From JBBSEZ01 sp038239195 (GTDB taxonomy: Bacteria > Planctomycetota > Planctomycetia > Gemmatales > Gemmataceae), in the NCBI GenBank assembly GCA_038239195.1, contig JBBSEZ010000066.1, positions 1 through 29,247 of the forward strand: a DNA stretch of 29,247 bases, read 5' to 3'. The notes beneath the pieces were generated by a model. That model was not told where the DNA came from. It was given only the letters and a program-made list of their open reading frames with translations, and did not search any database. Positions 15,335 to 23,077 of this stretch are shown piece after piece. The position numbers were made by a program, and so were the translations under genes. Each line of letters opens with the position of its first letter. The stretch's first letter is position 1.

Positions 15335-16501
15335 TCAGCGACGAACGCGACCGGCCGCGCGAGGCATCTGCCCGGCAATCGCCGCCTCGACCTGGGGCAC
15401 CTGGAGCGAATGCCGCATCAACTTCCCGTCTCGACCAATGAGGAACACTTCGGGGAGGGCCTTGATCCCGTAGCGCTCCGCGACCGGGCTGTCCAGCCCG
15501 CCGTGCTGGAAGACGTGCGTGCCTGCCATGATCCGGCCGGACAGGAACAACCGGGCCTGATTGGCGTCGTTGTCCAGGTTCACGTAGACCGCCTCCAGGC
15601 CGCGGTCCCGGTAGCGGTCGGTGAGCGCTTTGAGGGCCTGGAAATCATCCGAGGCCCGCGCGCTAGTACACGACCAGAAGTAGACGATCGCGATCTTGCC
15701 GCGCATTTGCGCGAGGTCGAAGGGCTGGTCCCCGCTCGCCCCGGTGGGGAAGAGCAGGGGCAGCGCCAGGCGCATCGGTTCACCCTCCAGCCCCAGGCGC
15801 CACAGGGAGCCCACCGCTTTGCGGCCGACGGGGGTGCCGGCGTAGCGGTCGGCCAGGTAGCGATAACACTGGCGGGCCTCCTCGGGCTTCTTCAGCGACT
15901 CGCTGAGCTGGCCCGCTTCCATCACCGCCTTCGGCGCCTCCGGGGCCGTGGGGCGCTCCTCGGCAAAGCGCACCAGGCGGTTGCGGAGGTGCAGTTGGGC
16001 CTTGGTAGGGTCGTCGCCATTCTTGGTGAGCATCCGCACGTAGTCGGCCTGGACCTCCTGCAGAGCGGCGTAGGAGGAAACGGCGCTCCCGGGAAACGCC
16101 CGCGCGATCTCCTCGGACAGTTGTTCCAGCCGCTGGCGCGCACTCGGGTCGCTGTCGGGGGCCTGGACCGCCGCGCTGTAATGGCTATCGACCGCCGTGC
16201 GCAGCCAGTCTTCGCGTTCCTTGCCTTTGGAGCGCGCGGCGATCCGCAGCATGACCTCGCCCTGCGCCACCTGATGGGGCCACACCTGCGGCGACTCGGC
16301 ATTCCGGCCGACGATCTCGCTCAGCTCGCTCAACTTCTGGAGCAACCCCTGGAGCTCCCGATCGTCCTCCGCGGCAGGCGCGGCGGGCGTGGGCTGGGCG
16401 GTCGGGACGGGCCTGGACGCCGCGTAGGGGCTGGCCACGGCGCCGACCGCGAGCAAGCACGAGCTGCCGACAGCGGTCAGCCAACTCAACGCACCTCTCA
16501 T
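15335..16501 (-). CDS. Exported thioredoxin-fold (TlpA-like) protein lacking the CxxC (388 aa)
   Basis: A signal-like N terminus (hydrophobic about 7-24) leads into an alpha-helical, TPR-like region (about 45-245; for example LSEEIARAFPGSAVSSYAAL and LKKPEEARQCYRYLADRYAG). The C-terminal domain is thioredoxin/TlpA-like (about 255-375): MRGKIAIVYFWSCTSARASDDF, then AVYVNLDND, then the cis-Pro350 loop IKALPEVFLIGRDGK. Where family members read WCGPC, this reads C278-T-S-A, so one cysteine remains and disulfide reduction by the normal CxxC mechanism is not expected. It may be a scaffold or use Cys278 alone. ATG 16501 has AGGAAAGGA upstream. Confidence 0.85.
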   Translation of the reverse strand: MRGALSWLTAVGSSCLLAVGAVASPYAASRPVPTAQPTPAAPAAEDDRELQGLLQKLSELSEIVGRNAESPQVWPHQVAQGEVMLRIAARSKGKEREDWLRTAVDSHYSAAVQAPDSDPSARQRLEQLSEEIARAFPGSAVSSYAALQEVQADYVRMLTKNGDDPTKAQLHLRNRLVRFAEERPTAPEAPKAVMEAGQLSESLKKPEEARQCYRYLADRYAGTPVGRKAVGSLWRLGLEGEPMRLALPLLFPTGASGDQPFDLAQMRGKIAIVYFWSCTSARASDDFQALKALTDRYRDRGLEAVYVNLDNDANQARLFLSGRIMAGTHVFQHGGLDSPVAERYGIKALPEVFLIGRDGKLMRHSLQVPQVEAAIAGQMPRAAGRVRR

Positions 16502-16727
16502 GGGCTTCAATCCTTTCCTGGTCGGGAAACAACCCGGCACAGGCGCCCTTGCCCATCCTCCCCGTCTTCGCGGGATTGGGAACGGGAGCGCGCCGTTGCG
16601 CCTTGGCCCTGCCGTTCCTTCGGCGGGCCTCGTCCTTTGATTCGGCCGTCCCTGCTACCCGGCGATGAGAAGGTGGTTGGAAAAGAGACGGCGTTTCCAG
16701 GCGGGGAAGCGCCAATCGGCAGGCGCG

Positions 16728-16970
16728 TCACGGCCGGCACAGTCGCGCCCGAGCGCACCTACAGGCCCCCGCCCACACCTCGTCGCGCGCCGCCTCCTCC
16801 CCCTGCGCCACGGCCGACTGGATCTCGCCCAGGTCGGTCCGGTCGTAGTCGCGCTGCTCGATCCGTGCCGTCCCCGCCGAGGAGTGGACCACGCACTGCT
16901 CGCGCGCGACGCGGAATCGCCCTCCTCCGGGTGAAGCGAATGGCGAAGGCGTAACTGGCGCCCGAAACAT
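16728..16970 (-). CDS. Short hypothetical protein (80 aa)
   Basis: Candidate start ATG 16970 follows GAAGAAAA, a weak ribosome site. The first 20 residues are ordinary, but the middle looks like a real soluble protein: VAREQCVVHSSAGTARIEQRDYD, then TDLGEIQSAVAQGEEAARDEVW, an acidic amphipathic helix. The C terminus is Cys/Arg-rich. No family recognised, and no membrane segment or signal. It stands alone on the minus strand between the thioredoxin-fold gene and the HEAT gene. The 226 bp after it and the 236 bp before it show no further gene. Confidence 0.45.
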   Translation of the reverse strand: MFRAPVTPSPFASPGGGRFRVAREQCVVHSSAGTARIEQRDYDRTDLGEIQSAVAQGEEAARDEVWAGACRCARARLCRP

Positions 16971-17147
16971 TTTTCTTCGAAGCCCATTCCGATGGCCAGG
17001 CCCAACCGGCGGGCGCTCGAGCCGCTCAATACGAGGATGCAGTGTGGCCGCCTGCTGGTCGATGACGAGAAGATGGCCCTGCCCAAGAAGGGCAAGATGG
17101 CCGGGCACACGAGCCCTTTTCCGCTATGGCCGAGCTCGCCAGAATCG

Positions 17148-17175
17148 AGGAAGAAAAGAAAGCGGCGAGGAATCG
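17148..17175. repeat. Second copy of the 1300-1420 repeat core
   Basis: AGGAAGAAAAGAAAGCGGCG followed by AGGAATCG matches the reverse complement of 1311-1338 at 26 of 28 positions. The second half of the palindrome is not conserved here. Instead a near-palindrome around GAGCGCTC (17172-17190) follows. It lies just downstream of the HEAT-repeat gene stop (17207, minus strand), the same gene-end position as the other copy. Confidence 0.7.
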
Positions 17176-17206
17176 CGGAGCGCTCTCGCGAACCGCGGGG
17201 AAACGA

Positions 17207-17671
17207 TCAGCGCCGGGTGGAGAGGTCGGCGATCAGGCGCTCGAGGTGCTTGCGGCGGTCCTGGTCGAGGGTGGGCGTGAGCTCCTTTTTCAGCAGCGGG
17301 ATGACGGCCTTCCCGTAGCGACGGAGGTGCCAGTCGGCGGCGTTGCGGGGCTCGCTGCGCTGGTCGCCGAGTTGGCGCACCAGTTCGGCCACGCGCTGCT
17401 CGGAGGTCAGGTCGTCGATCATCGCCGTCAAGCGCTGATGCACCTCCACGGACTTCGCGTTGGCGAGGTGAGCGCGGAGGACGGGCAGCGCGGGCTTGCC
17501 CAGCTTGCGCAGGGCCTCGTCGGCGCGGCGGCGGACGGCGAAGTGGTCGTCGTCGAGCCTGGCGACGAGGACGTCGATCTCGGCCAGGCTGGCCGGCGGG
17601 GCGGCGGCGTCGGCCCGGCCGAGCGCGCACGCGAACGACAGGGCGACCGCCCACGGGAAGGTGGCTTTCAT
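17207..17671 (-). CDS. Exported HEAT-repeat protein (154 aa)
   Basis: A signal peptide (MKATFPWAVALSFACALGRADA) is followed by helical repeats: ASLAEIDVLVARLDDDHFAVRRRADEAL, LGKPALPVLRAHL and YGKAVIPLLKKEL. These LxxLDDDxFxVRRxAxxAL / GxxAxPxLxxxL pairs are typical of the short HEAT-like proteins that are common in planctomycetes. Such repeats form a curved protein-binding surface; a partner cannot be named. ATG 17671 has GAGGAGAAG upstream. The longer frame to 17905 is extension into non-coding sequence. The export signal suggests a periplasmic location. Confidence 0.8.
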   Translation of the reverse strand: MKATFPWAVALSFACALGRADAAAPPASLAEIDVLVARLDDDHFAVRRRADEALRKLGKPALPVLRAHLANAKSVEVHQRLTAMIDDLTSEQRVAELVRQLGDQRSEPRNAADWHLRRYGKAVIPLLKKELTPTLDQDRRKHLERLIADLSTRR

Positions 17672-17831
17672 GCCGGACTTCTCCTCGGTCTGGGAAGGGA
17701 GCGGAGATGCGTCGCGAGGTGAGGGCGGTCGTTCCGTGACCCACCCGTGGGCCCAAGTAGACCACGAACCCCGCTTTTCGTTCAAGCCCTCTTCCGCTGC
17801 GCGGTCCTCGACGCGGCGAGATCGTCTCCGC

Positions 17832-18845
17832 TCACGCGCCGGAGGTCTTCGGGGCCGAAGGAACGTCCAGAGAGGGCGCCCACGCCAGGGCCCGGACCTC
17901 GCCAAACTCGCGCCGCAGCTTTTCCCACGACGCCCCGCCGTCCGTCGAGCGATACACCTGCCCGCTCACGCTGGCGGCGTAGATCAACTCGGGATCGGCC
18001 GGGTGGGCCGCGAAACACCAGATGGTGCTGTTGGCCCGCCCCGGCATCGACGCCGGCGCCCACGTCTCTCCGCCGTCCGTCGAACGCGCGACCAGCCCCT
18101 CCGAGCCCGGCGGGAAGTCGCCGTTGCCCAGCAGCACGACCTCGGGGGCGCCGGGCTTTTGCGCCAGCGCACGCGAGTAGGGCCAGGGCAACGCCTTCTC
18201 GACGTGCAACGGGCGCCACGTTTCCCCGTCGTCGAGGCTGACGTTGGTGTCGTTGTTGGTCGCCGCGAGCAGGCGCCGCGCCCCCTTCTCCCCCGGCACC
18301 AGCGCCAGCGCGTGGACGTCGCGCGAGCTCATCCCGCTGCCGAGGGGGGCCCAGGTGCGGCCTCGGTCTTCGCTCCGGTGCAGCCCGTCGATCTCCACCC
18401 CGGCCCAGAGTCGGTCCGGGTTGGCGGGGTCGCTCAGCAAGCTGGTGACGCGCGTGTGCAGGATGCGCGGGCACTCCTTCACCATCCGCGTCCGCGCCTC
18501 GGCCCAGGTGCGGCCCCCATCGTCGGAGCGGAAGATGCTGGACGGGCACGTCCCGACCACGATCGTGTCGGGCGCCGAGGGAACGAGACAGATCGACCAC
18601 ACCTCGTGCCTCGCCAGGGGGGCCTCGAGGCTCGCCCAGCTCTCGGCGCCGTCGAGGCTCCGAAAAACTCCTCGCTCGCTGCCGAGGTACAGGCAAGAAG
18701 GATCGTCGGGACGAACGGCGAGGGCGCGGACGTGGCACTCGACGAACATGCCCTCGCAAGCGCGGCGAAAGGTCTCCCCGCCATCGAGGCTGCGGAACAG
18801 GCCTTCGCCGATAGTGCCGACGTAGAGACGGTGGGGCCGCGTCAT
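17832..18845 (-). CDS. BNR/YCF48-like beta-propeller protein (337 aa)
   Basis: Seven degenerate Asp-box (BNR) motifs are spaced along the chain: RSLDGGETF, RSLDGAESW, RSDDGGRTW, RSEDRGRTW, SLDDGETW, RSTDGGETW and RSTDGGASW. Each follows a strand of the type LYVGTIGEGLF or IIYAASVSGQVY. This predicts a beta-propeller like sialidase or photosystem-assembly YCF48 folds; catalytic residues of a sialidase were not identified, so a structural or binding role is likelier. No signal peptide is visible, so it may be cytoplasmic. ATG 18845 has AAGGAG 7 bases upstream and overlaps the Trm112-like gene stop by 4 bp (ATGA), so the two are translated together. Confidence 0.88.
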   Translation of the reverse strand: MTRPHRLYVGTIGEGLFRSLDGGETFRRACEGMFVECHVRALAVRPDDPSCLYLGSERGVFRSLDGAESWASLEAPLARHEVWSICLVPSAPDTIVVGTCPSSIFRSDDGGRTWAEARTRMVKECPRILHTRVTSLLSDPANPDRLWAGVEIDGLHRSEDRGRTWAPLGSGMSSRDVHALALVPGEKGARRLLAATNNDTNVSLDDGETWRPLHVEKALPWPYSRALAQKPGAPEVVLLGNGDFPPGSEGLVARSTDGGETWAPASMPGRANSTIWCFAAHPADPELIYAASVSGQVYRSTDGGASWEKLRREFGEVRALAWAPSLDVPSAPKTSGA

Positions 18846-19078
18846 GAGGGCGCTCCTTCCACCACAGGCGCTTGCCGGCAAGGCAAGGAGCTCACGCCCT
18901 CACAGCCCGCCGGGAGCATGGCCTCTTCCGGGAGCATGCAGGGGATGCCTTCGCGGACGGGAAAGATCACCCGGCAGCGCTGGCACACCAGCCCGTCGCC
19001 CTGCGGGGAAACCTCCAGCCGCGCGTTGGCGGGGTCGAGCGGACAGCGCAGAATGTCGAGGAGCTGCTGACTGATCAT
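18842..19078 (-). CDS. Trm112-family zinc-ribbon-like protein (78 aa)
   Basis: The chain opens ISQQLLDILRCPLDPANARL and has LVCQRCRVIFPVREGIPCMLPEEA, the standard order of the bacterial Trm112/YcaR family: a first Cys in RCP(L/V), then CxxC, then (Y/F)PxRxGIPxMLPEEA. In eukaryotes and archaea, Trm112 activates methyltransferases. The bacterial role is thought to be similar but is less clear. Residues 58-78 are an unusual extra tail (CEGVSSLPCRQAP). The ATG 19078 start is preceded only by a weak AGG. The gene ends inside the ATG of the BNR protein, forming a two-gene unit. Confidence 0.88.
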   Translation of the reverse strand: MISQQLLDILRCPLDPANARLEVSPQGDGLVCQRCRVIFPVREGIPCMLPEEAMLPAGCEGVSSLPCRQAPVVEGAPS

Positions 19079-19130
19079 CCTGGGGGCCCTGCAACAAGGG
19101 TGCGATCTCGCGGCCCAGACCATTGTAGAA

Positions 19131-22100
19131 TCAGCGCTTTGCCTTGCCCTCCCCCCGGGCGAGCAACTCGCGACACAAGGCCTGCAACCCCAGCGAGGGG
19201 GTCGGCACGAGAAGACGGCCCCGTTTCCCGTGGTCGATCACGGTGATGCGGTCGGCGTCGCCCAGGGCCCCCCGGGCGCGCGCGAGCGTGCCTGCTTCGA
19301 GGGCCAGCCAGGCCCGCACCACGTGCAACATGGCCTCCTCGGCGAGCAGGCCCTGGACCGCTTGCAACCGGGCGCCCAGGTCGGGTGGCGGGAACAGGCG
19401 ACCGAGCAAGGTAGGCGGCCGCAAGGCGTGCGTGGCCTTGCCGAGCACAAAGTGCCCCAGCGACAGCGCCGCGAGATCGCCGACGGTGCCCAGGCGAGGA
19501 GCGCCGGACTGGTCGATCGCATCTCGTGGCGAGATCGCACCAAGGCGAACCAGCGCGGCGTAAGGCTGAGGCGACCGCTTCGTCTTCGCCAGCAATTCCT
19601 GGAGCGATTTATCGACTTGTTCGTAGTCGCCGATCCCCGCCGCGTATTGCACCATGAACCACTCGTAGGCGGGCAGTTGCAGCGTGGGATGAACGCCGAA
19701 CGCCGCCCGGTTGAAGGTGTCCTCGTTCTCCGCCGTGGGCAGCAGCGCCTGCGCCACCTCGGGCAGGCGGCCCGTCGCCAACAGCAGCGAAAGCAGCATC
19801 GTGACGCCGGGGCGCCCCACCCCCCCGGGCTGCTTGTCCTCGAGCTCCTCGACGGGCGCGGCCAGGAGCACGTCGATGGCGGTCGCGGCCAGGCCCTCCC
19901 GCAAGGCGTACTGGGCCTTGAGCAACGCCTTCTTGTTGGCAGACTTCAGTTCGTACTTGTTCTGCCGATCGTCGAGGTCGGTCTGGCGGGCCTTGACAGA
20001 CTTCTCGAGCCTCTCGATGGCCTCCCCCTGTTTGTCCGGGGGGATGGGGCCCACCAGGCGCTTGAGTTCTTTGGAGAGCTTGAGATACGCCTGCTCGTGG
20101 CGCACCTGGAGCTCGAAGAAGGGCCCCCCCTGACTGTAGAGCTGGGCCAGCAGGAGGTGGGCCTGTTGTGCCGCCTCCGGGCGAGGGCCCGACTGCAAGA
20201 CCTGGTTGAGCGCATAAGCGATCTGAGTCTGGCGAATCAGCCAGACGTGCGGCACCACCTCCCGCATCCTCGGGCCCTGAGGCGTTCGCACGAGCTCGCG
20301 GACGCGGGCCGGCTCCTTGGACGCATGGGCCAGGCGCGTGTACGCCTGGGCCAGCACGAGGTAGGGGCGCGACTCGTCCGGGGACTTGGCCAGCGCCTGC
20401 CGCGCGGCGCGCACGGCCAGGTAGAGCGACGCCGTCGGGCCCTTCTCCTGGGCCCGGAAATAGGGCTCGTAGGCCAGCTGGAAGAAGGCCCCGTCGCTCT
20501 TTGTCGTCAGCCTCGCCCCCTCGGGCGGAGGCGGCATGCGATGGAAGCCTTGCCAGAACGTGCTGTTGATGCGAGCCAGTGCCAGCCCGTTGAGCGGCAC
20601 GCCGTTCATCAGGGAATCGCCCTGATTGGCGCTCGTCCCGACCAGCGAGGCGAGCATCACCCGCTCGAAGTCGAGCGTGTGTTCGTCCTCGTAGCGGCGC
20701 TGGAGGAACTCGAATCGCCAGAAGTTCAGGACGGCCGTGCCGCTTTCCATCGGCTCGAGGGGAGGGGGCAGGTAGAGCTCCGCGTACCAGGGGTGGTGCT
20801 CAGCGGGGCGCGATCCCGAAGGGGGCGCCGGTACGCAGTCCGGCCCGAAGGCCTGGCGATCGTAATCGAGCGCGAGCGGCGCGAACGAGGCCCGGTTGCG
20901 CTTGCCGAGGGGGCCCGCCCAGCCGAAGACGGCCGCGTTGCCCTCGCCGTAGCAAGCCTCCCACTCGTCGCGCGCAACGAACAGGTGCGCCAGCATGACG
21001 AGGGCCCGGAACTGGTAGAGGTCGCGCGTGTGAAACACCACGAAGCGGACGTCGTGCTGCTCGAACGGCCGCTCCCAGGCCGGGGGGGCCCCCTTCTCTC
21101 CCCTGACGTCGGCCGGTGCGTCATCGGTCGAGAGTTGCTTGCGGATGAGGGCATAGTCGGCCGCCACCTTGCCGAAGAGGGGCAGGCGGTGGTCGAGGAA
21201 GCAGCGCTCCCCGGGGCAATACCAGGCGAAGTAGTTGCCGACCTCGGGCGAGGTGTTGAACCAGTTCTGGCCGGGGGCGATCTTGCCCTCTTCCTGCCAG
21301 GCCTTGATCTTCTCGGCCAGGGCGACCAGCGAGGCGTCGGGCTGGACGCTCCACCCGCCGCGGCGCGCGCGGTGCGGCTGAGCTTGCAGCCAGCCGGGCC
21401 ACGTCGCCACGAGGAGGACCAGCGCCGCGAGCACGGTGAGCCCCCGCCCGAGGAACGCCCAGCGCCGCCACGCCCGGTCCAGGAGCAACTCGCCGCCGGG
21501 AGCTCGACTTCGCAGCCACGCGGCGAAGTCGAGGAAGTTGAGCGCCGCGATGGGCCCCGCCACGACCGCGAACAGGGGGATCGTGCGCAGGTTGACGCTG
21601 CCGAGCAGGCCAAACCCCAACCAGAGGAGCACGCGCCACCAGCGCCAGGCGCCGAAGGTCACCGCGAACGACGTCAGCCCGATGGCCACCAGGACGTAGT
21701 AGGCCAGCCCGGCCGCGCTCAGGCCGATCCGCGGCAGGACGTAGCGCTTCTCCCAGGGCGAGATGAAGGCCCCGCCGAATTCCGGATCGTCTTGCAGGGC
21801 GCGTGCCGCTTCCGACAGGCCCAGCGCGCTGGGCAGCGCAAAGGCCCGCAAGAAATGCGGGTTGAGCAACCCCGCGAGGACGCTCGCCCCGAACACGAAG
21901 CCGAGCGTGCGCAGCTCCTCGACGCTGGGCGGGGCCGAGTTGGCCTCCGCCGGCTGGTCCCCGAAGCGCCGGTCGAGCAGCCGCCCGAGGGCATAGAGGG
22001 CGACCGCGAGGGGGCCGAGCAGGAACCACTCGTCGAAGTTGACCCACAGGACGCAGACCGCCGGGACCAACCAGGCGCGGCGAAGGTCGTGCGGCGACGA

Positions 22101-22754
22101 GAGCAGGAGGTAGAGGGTGAGGGCCAGGAAGAAGTAGGAGAAGAGGACGGGCTGAAAGAAGAGGCGCGCGCTCAGGGCGAGGAGGGCCAGGAAGACGCAG
22201 GCGAGCGGTATCCAGCGCGGCTGGCCGGCCCGCTGGGCGGACAGGAGCATCAGGCCGGCGACGGCGGCGAGGAGGAGCCCCTTGAGGACGACGAGGACCG
22301 CGCCGCCGGAGGGGAGTTGATAGAGCAGGTAGAGGAGCAGATCGTAGAGCCAGGCGTGATTGACCCAGTAGCCTTCGGAGGTGTAGGTGAAGGGATCGAC
22401 GCCAAAGGTATGCTGGCCCTGCGCGAGGAGTCGGCCCGTCGCCAGGTGGAGGAAGAAATCGCTGTTGGTGACGGGGTAGCTGGCCGTCAGAAAAGCAAGG
22501 GCTAGCAGGAGCGCCACCAGAACGACCTCGAAGCGGTACAGCCGCCGGGCAAGGGCGCCGAGGTCGGGCGGGGCCACGGGAACGGGCACCGGCGCGGCGG
22601 GTAGCGGAATGGGAGCGCTGCTGATGCCGGTCGGAGCGCCGGCCTGGATGGCGGTGGAGCCATGCGGCGCCAGGGGTGGGGACGGCGGCGCGGAAGAGGG
22701 GGGCGCCGTCACCTGTTCCGAGGGGGGGGCCAAGGGGTCGTCGCCTGTTGCCAT
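19131..22754 (-). CDS. Giant membrane protein with GT-C-like N-terminal domain and TPR-like C-terminal half (1207 aa)
   Basis: Residues 1-65 are a Pro/Ala-rich cytoplasmic leader. About 12 membrane segments follow between about 73 and 480. The first periplasmic loop reads NSDFFLHLATGRLLAQGQ, then DPFTYTSEGYWVNHAWLYDLL, a pattern seen in GT-C/PMT-like membrane proteins, where an early acidic residue (Asp99 here) is catalytic in true glycosyltransferases. The second half (about 500-1207) is soluble, with a Tyr/Trp-rich domain and then long alpha-helical repeats such as LAQAYTRLAHASKEPARV and QQAHLLLAQLYSQGG, suggesting TPRs. It may glycosylate or assemble envelope polymers, but this is inference. 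ATG 22754 is favoured (GAGAAGGG upstream); ATG 22808 is inside a repeat. Confidence 0.85.
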   Translation of the reverse strand: MATGDDPLAPPSEQVTAPPSSAPPSPPLAPHGSTAIQAGAPTGISSAPIPLPAAPVPVPVAPPDLGALARRLYRFEVVLVALLLALAFLTASYPVTNSDFFLHLATGRLLAQGQHTFGVDPFTYTSEGYWVNHAWLYDLLLYLLYQLPSGGAVLVVLKGLLLAAVAGLMLLSAQRAGQPRWIPLACVFLALLALSARLFFQPVLFSYFFLALTLYLLLSSPHDLRRAWLVPAVCVLWVNFDEWFLLGPLAVALYALGRLLDRRFGDQPAEANSAPPSVEELRTLGFVFGASVLAGLLNPHFLRAFALPSALGLSEAARALQDDPEFGGAFISPWEKRYVLPRIGLSAAGLAYYVLVAIGLTSFAVTFGAWRWWRVLLWLGFGLLGSVNLRTIPLFAVVAGPIAALNFLDFAAWLRSRAPGGELLLDRAWRRWAFLGRGLTVLAALVLLVATWPGWLQAQPHRARRGGWSVQPDASLVALAEKIKAWQEEGKIAPGQNWFNTSPEVGNYFAWYCPGERCFLDHRLPLFGKVAADYALIRKQLSTDDAPADVRGEKGAPPAWERPFEQHDVRFVVFHTRDLYQFRALVMLAHLFVARDEWEACYGEGNAAVFGWAGPLGKRNRASFAPLALDYDRQAFGPDCVPAPPSGSRPAEHHPWYAELYLPPPLEPMESGTAVLNFWRFEFLQRRYEDEHTLDFERVMLASLVGTSANQGDSLMNGVPLNGLALARINSTFWQGFHRMPPPPEGARLTTKSDGAFFQLAYEPYFRAQEKGPTASLYLAVRAARQALAKSPDESRPYLVLAQAYTRLAHASKEPARVRELVRTPQGPRMREVVPHVWLIRQTQIAYALNQVLQSGPRPEAAQQAHLLLAQLYSQGGPFFELQVRHEQAYLKLSKELKRLVGPIPPDKQGEAIERLEKSVKARQTDLDDRQNKYELKSANKKALLKAQYALREGLAATAIDVLLAAPVEELEDKQPGGVGRPGVTMLLSLLLATGRLPEVAQALLPTAENEDTFNRAAFGVHPTLQLPAYEWFMVQYAAGIGDYEQVDKSLQELLAKTKRSPQPYAALVRLGAISPRDAIDQSGAPRLGTVGDLAALSLGHFVLGKATHALRPPTLLGRLFPPPDLGARLQAVQGLLAEEAMLHVVRAWLALEAGTLARARGALGDADRITVIDHGKRGRLLVPTPSLGLQALCRELLARGEGKAKR

Positions 22755-22774
22755 GAGTGATTGCCCTTCTCGAA

Positions 22775-22817
22775 GGAGGAAGGATGAAACAGAACGTTCT
22801 TGGTTCATCCTTCCTCC
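22775..22817. repeat. 14-bp inverted repeat around AGAACGTTCT in the GT-C gene leader
   Basis: GGAGGAAGGATGAA (22775-22788) and its exact complement TTCATCCTTCCTCC (22804-22817) frame a 15-base loop holding the palindrome AGAACGTTCT. A third half-copy, TCATCCTTCC, follows at 22819-22828. The unit lies in the upstream leader of the minus-strand gene starting at 22754, so transcription from further upstream would make a stable hairpin about 20 bases before its ATG. It may be a mobile-type small repeat; GGAAGGATGA units are often clustered between genes in planctomycetes (memory, not checked). Confidence 0.7.
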
Positions 22818-23077
22818 CTCATCCTTCCGAACGTAGAGGGCCCGGGAGCGCCGGTCAAGCGCCGGAGGCCGGGGGCCGAATGTTGACCGGGGGAACAGCG
22901 TCTAGGGTTGAGTCGATCCCAGCGAGCCGGGATCGAGTGCCCAACTCCTCTGGATGCTTCCGCGGCCGGTCCCTTACAATGTCTGAACTGCATCTGGGGA
23001 AGGGGACGGCGCGCGGACGGGCCGCAGCGTACGTGGAGCGTTCCTGCTGTCCTTCCTCCCGGTGAAGGAGACCGACG
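22818..23077. promoter_or_regulatory. Divergent intergenic region between GT-C-like and NHLRC2-like genes
   Basis: This stretch (260 bp to the next start, 323 bp counted between the two ATGs) should hold promoters for both strands. A TACAAT at 22975-22980 is a fair -10 element for the plus-strand gene, with a poor -35 (TGGATG). AAGGAGA before 23078 is the ribosome site. I see no operator palindrome apart from the repeat at 22775-22817. Confidence 0.35.

Noticed and set aside
16992..17318. Plus-strand ORF with MARPNRRALEPL start
   Set aside because: It runs through the repeat at 17148-17175 and over the 3' end of the HEAT gene, with an Arg-rich biased tail.
19230..22505. 1091-aa plus-strand ORF
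   Set aside because: It is the reverse of the giant GT-C-like gene. It is compositionally biased (Glu, Arg, Gln) and lacks any domain, while the minus strand has membrane segments and repeats.
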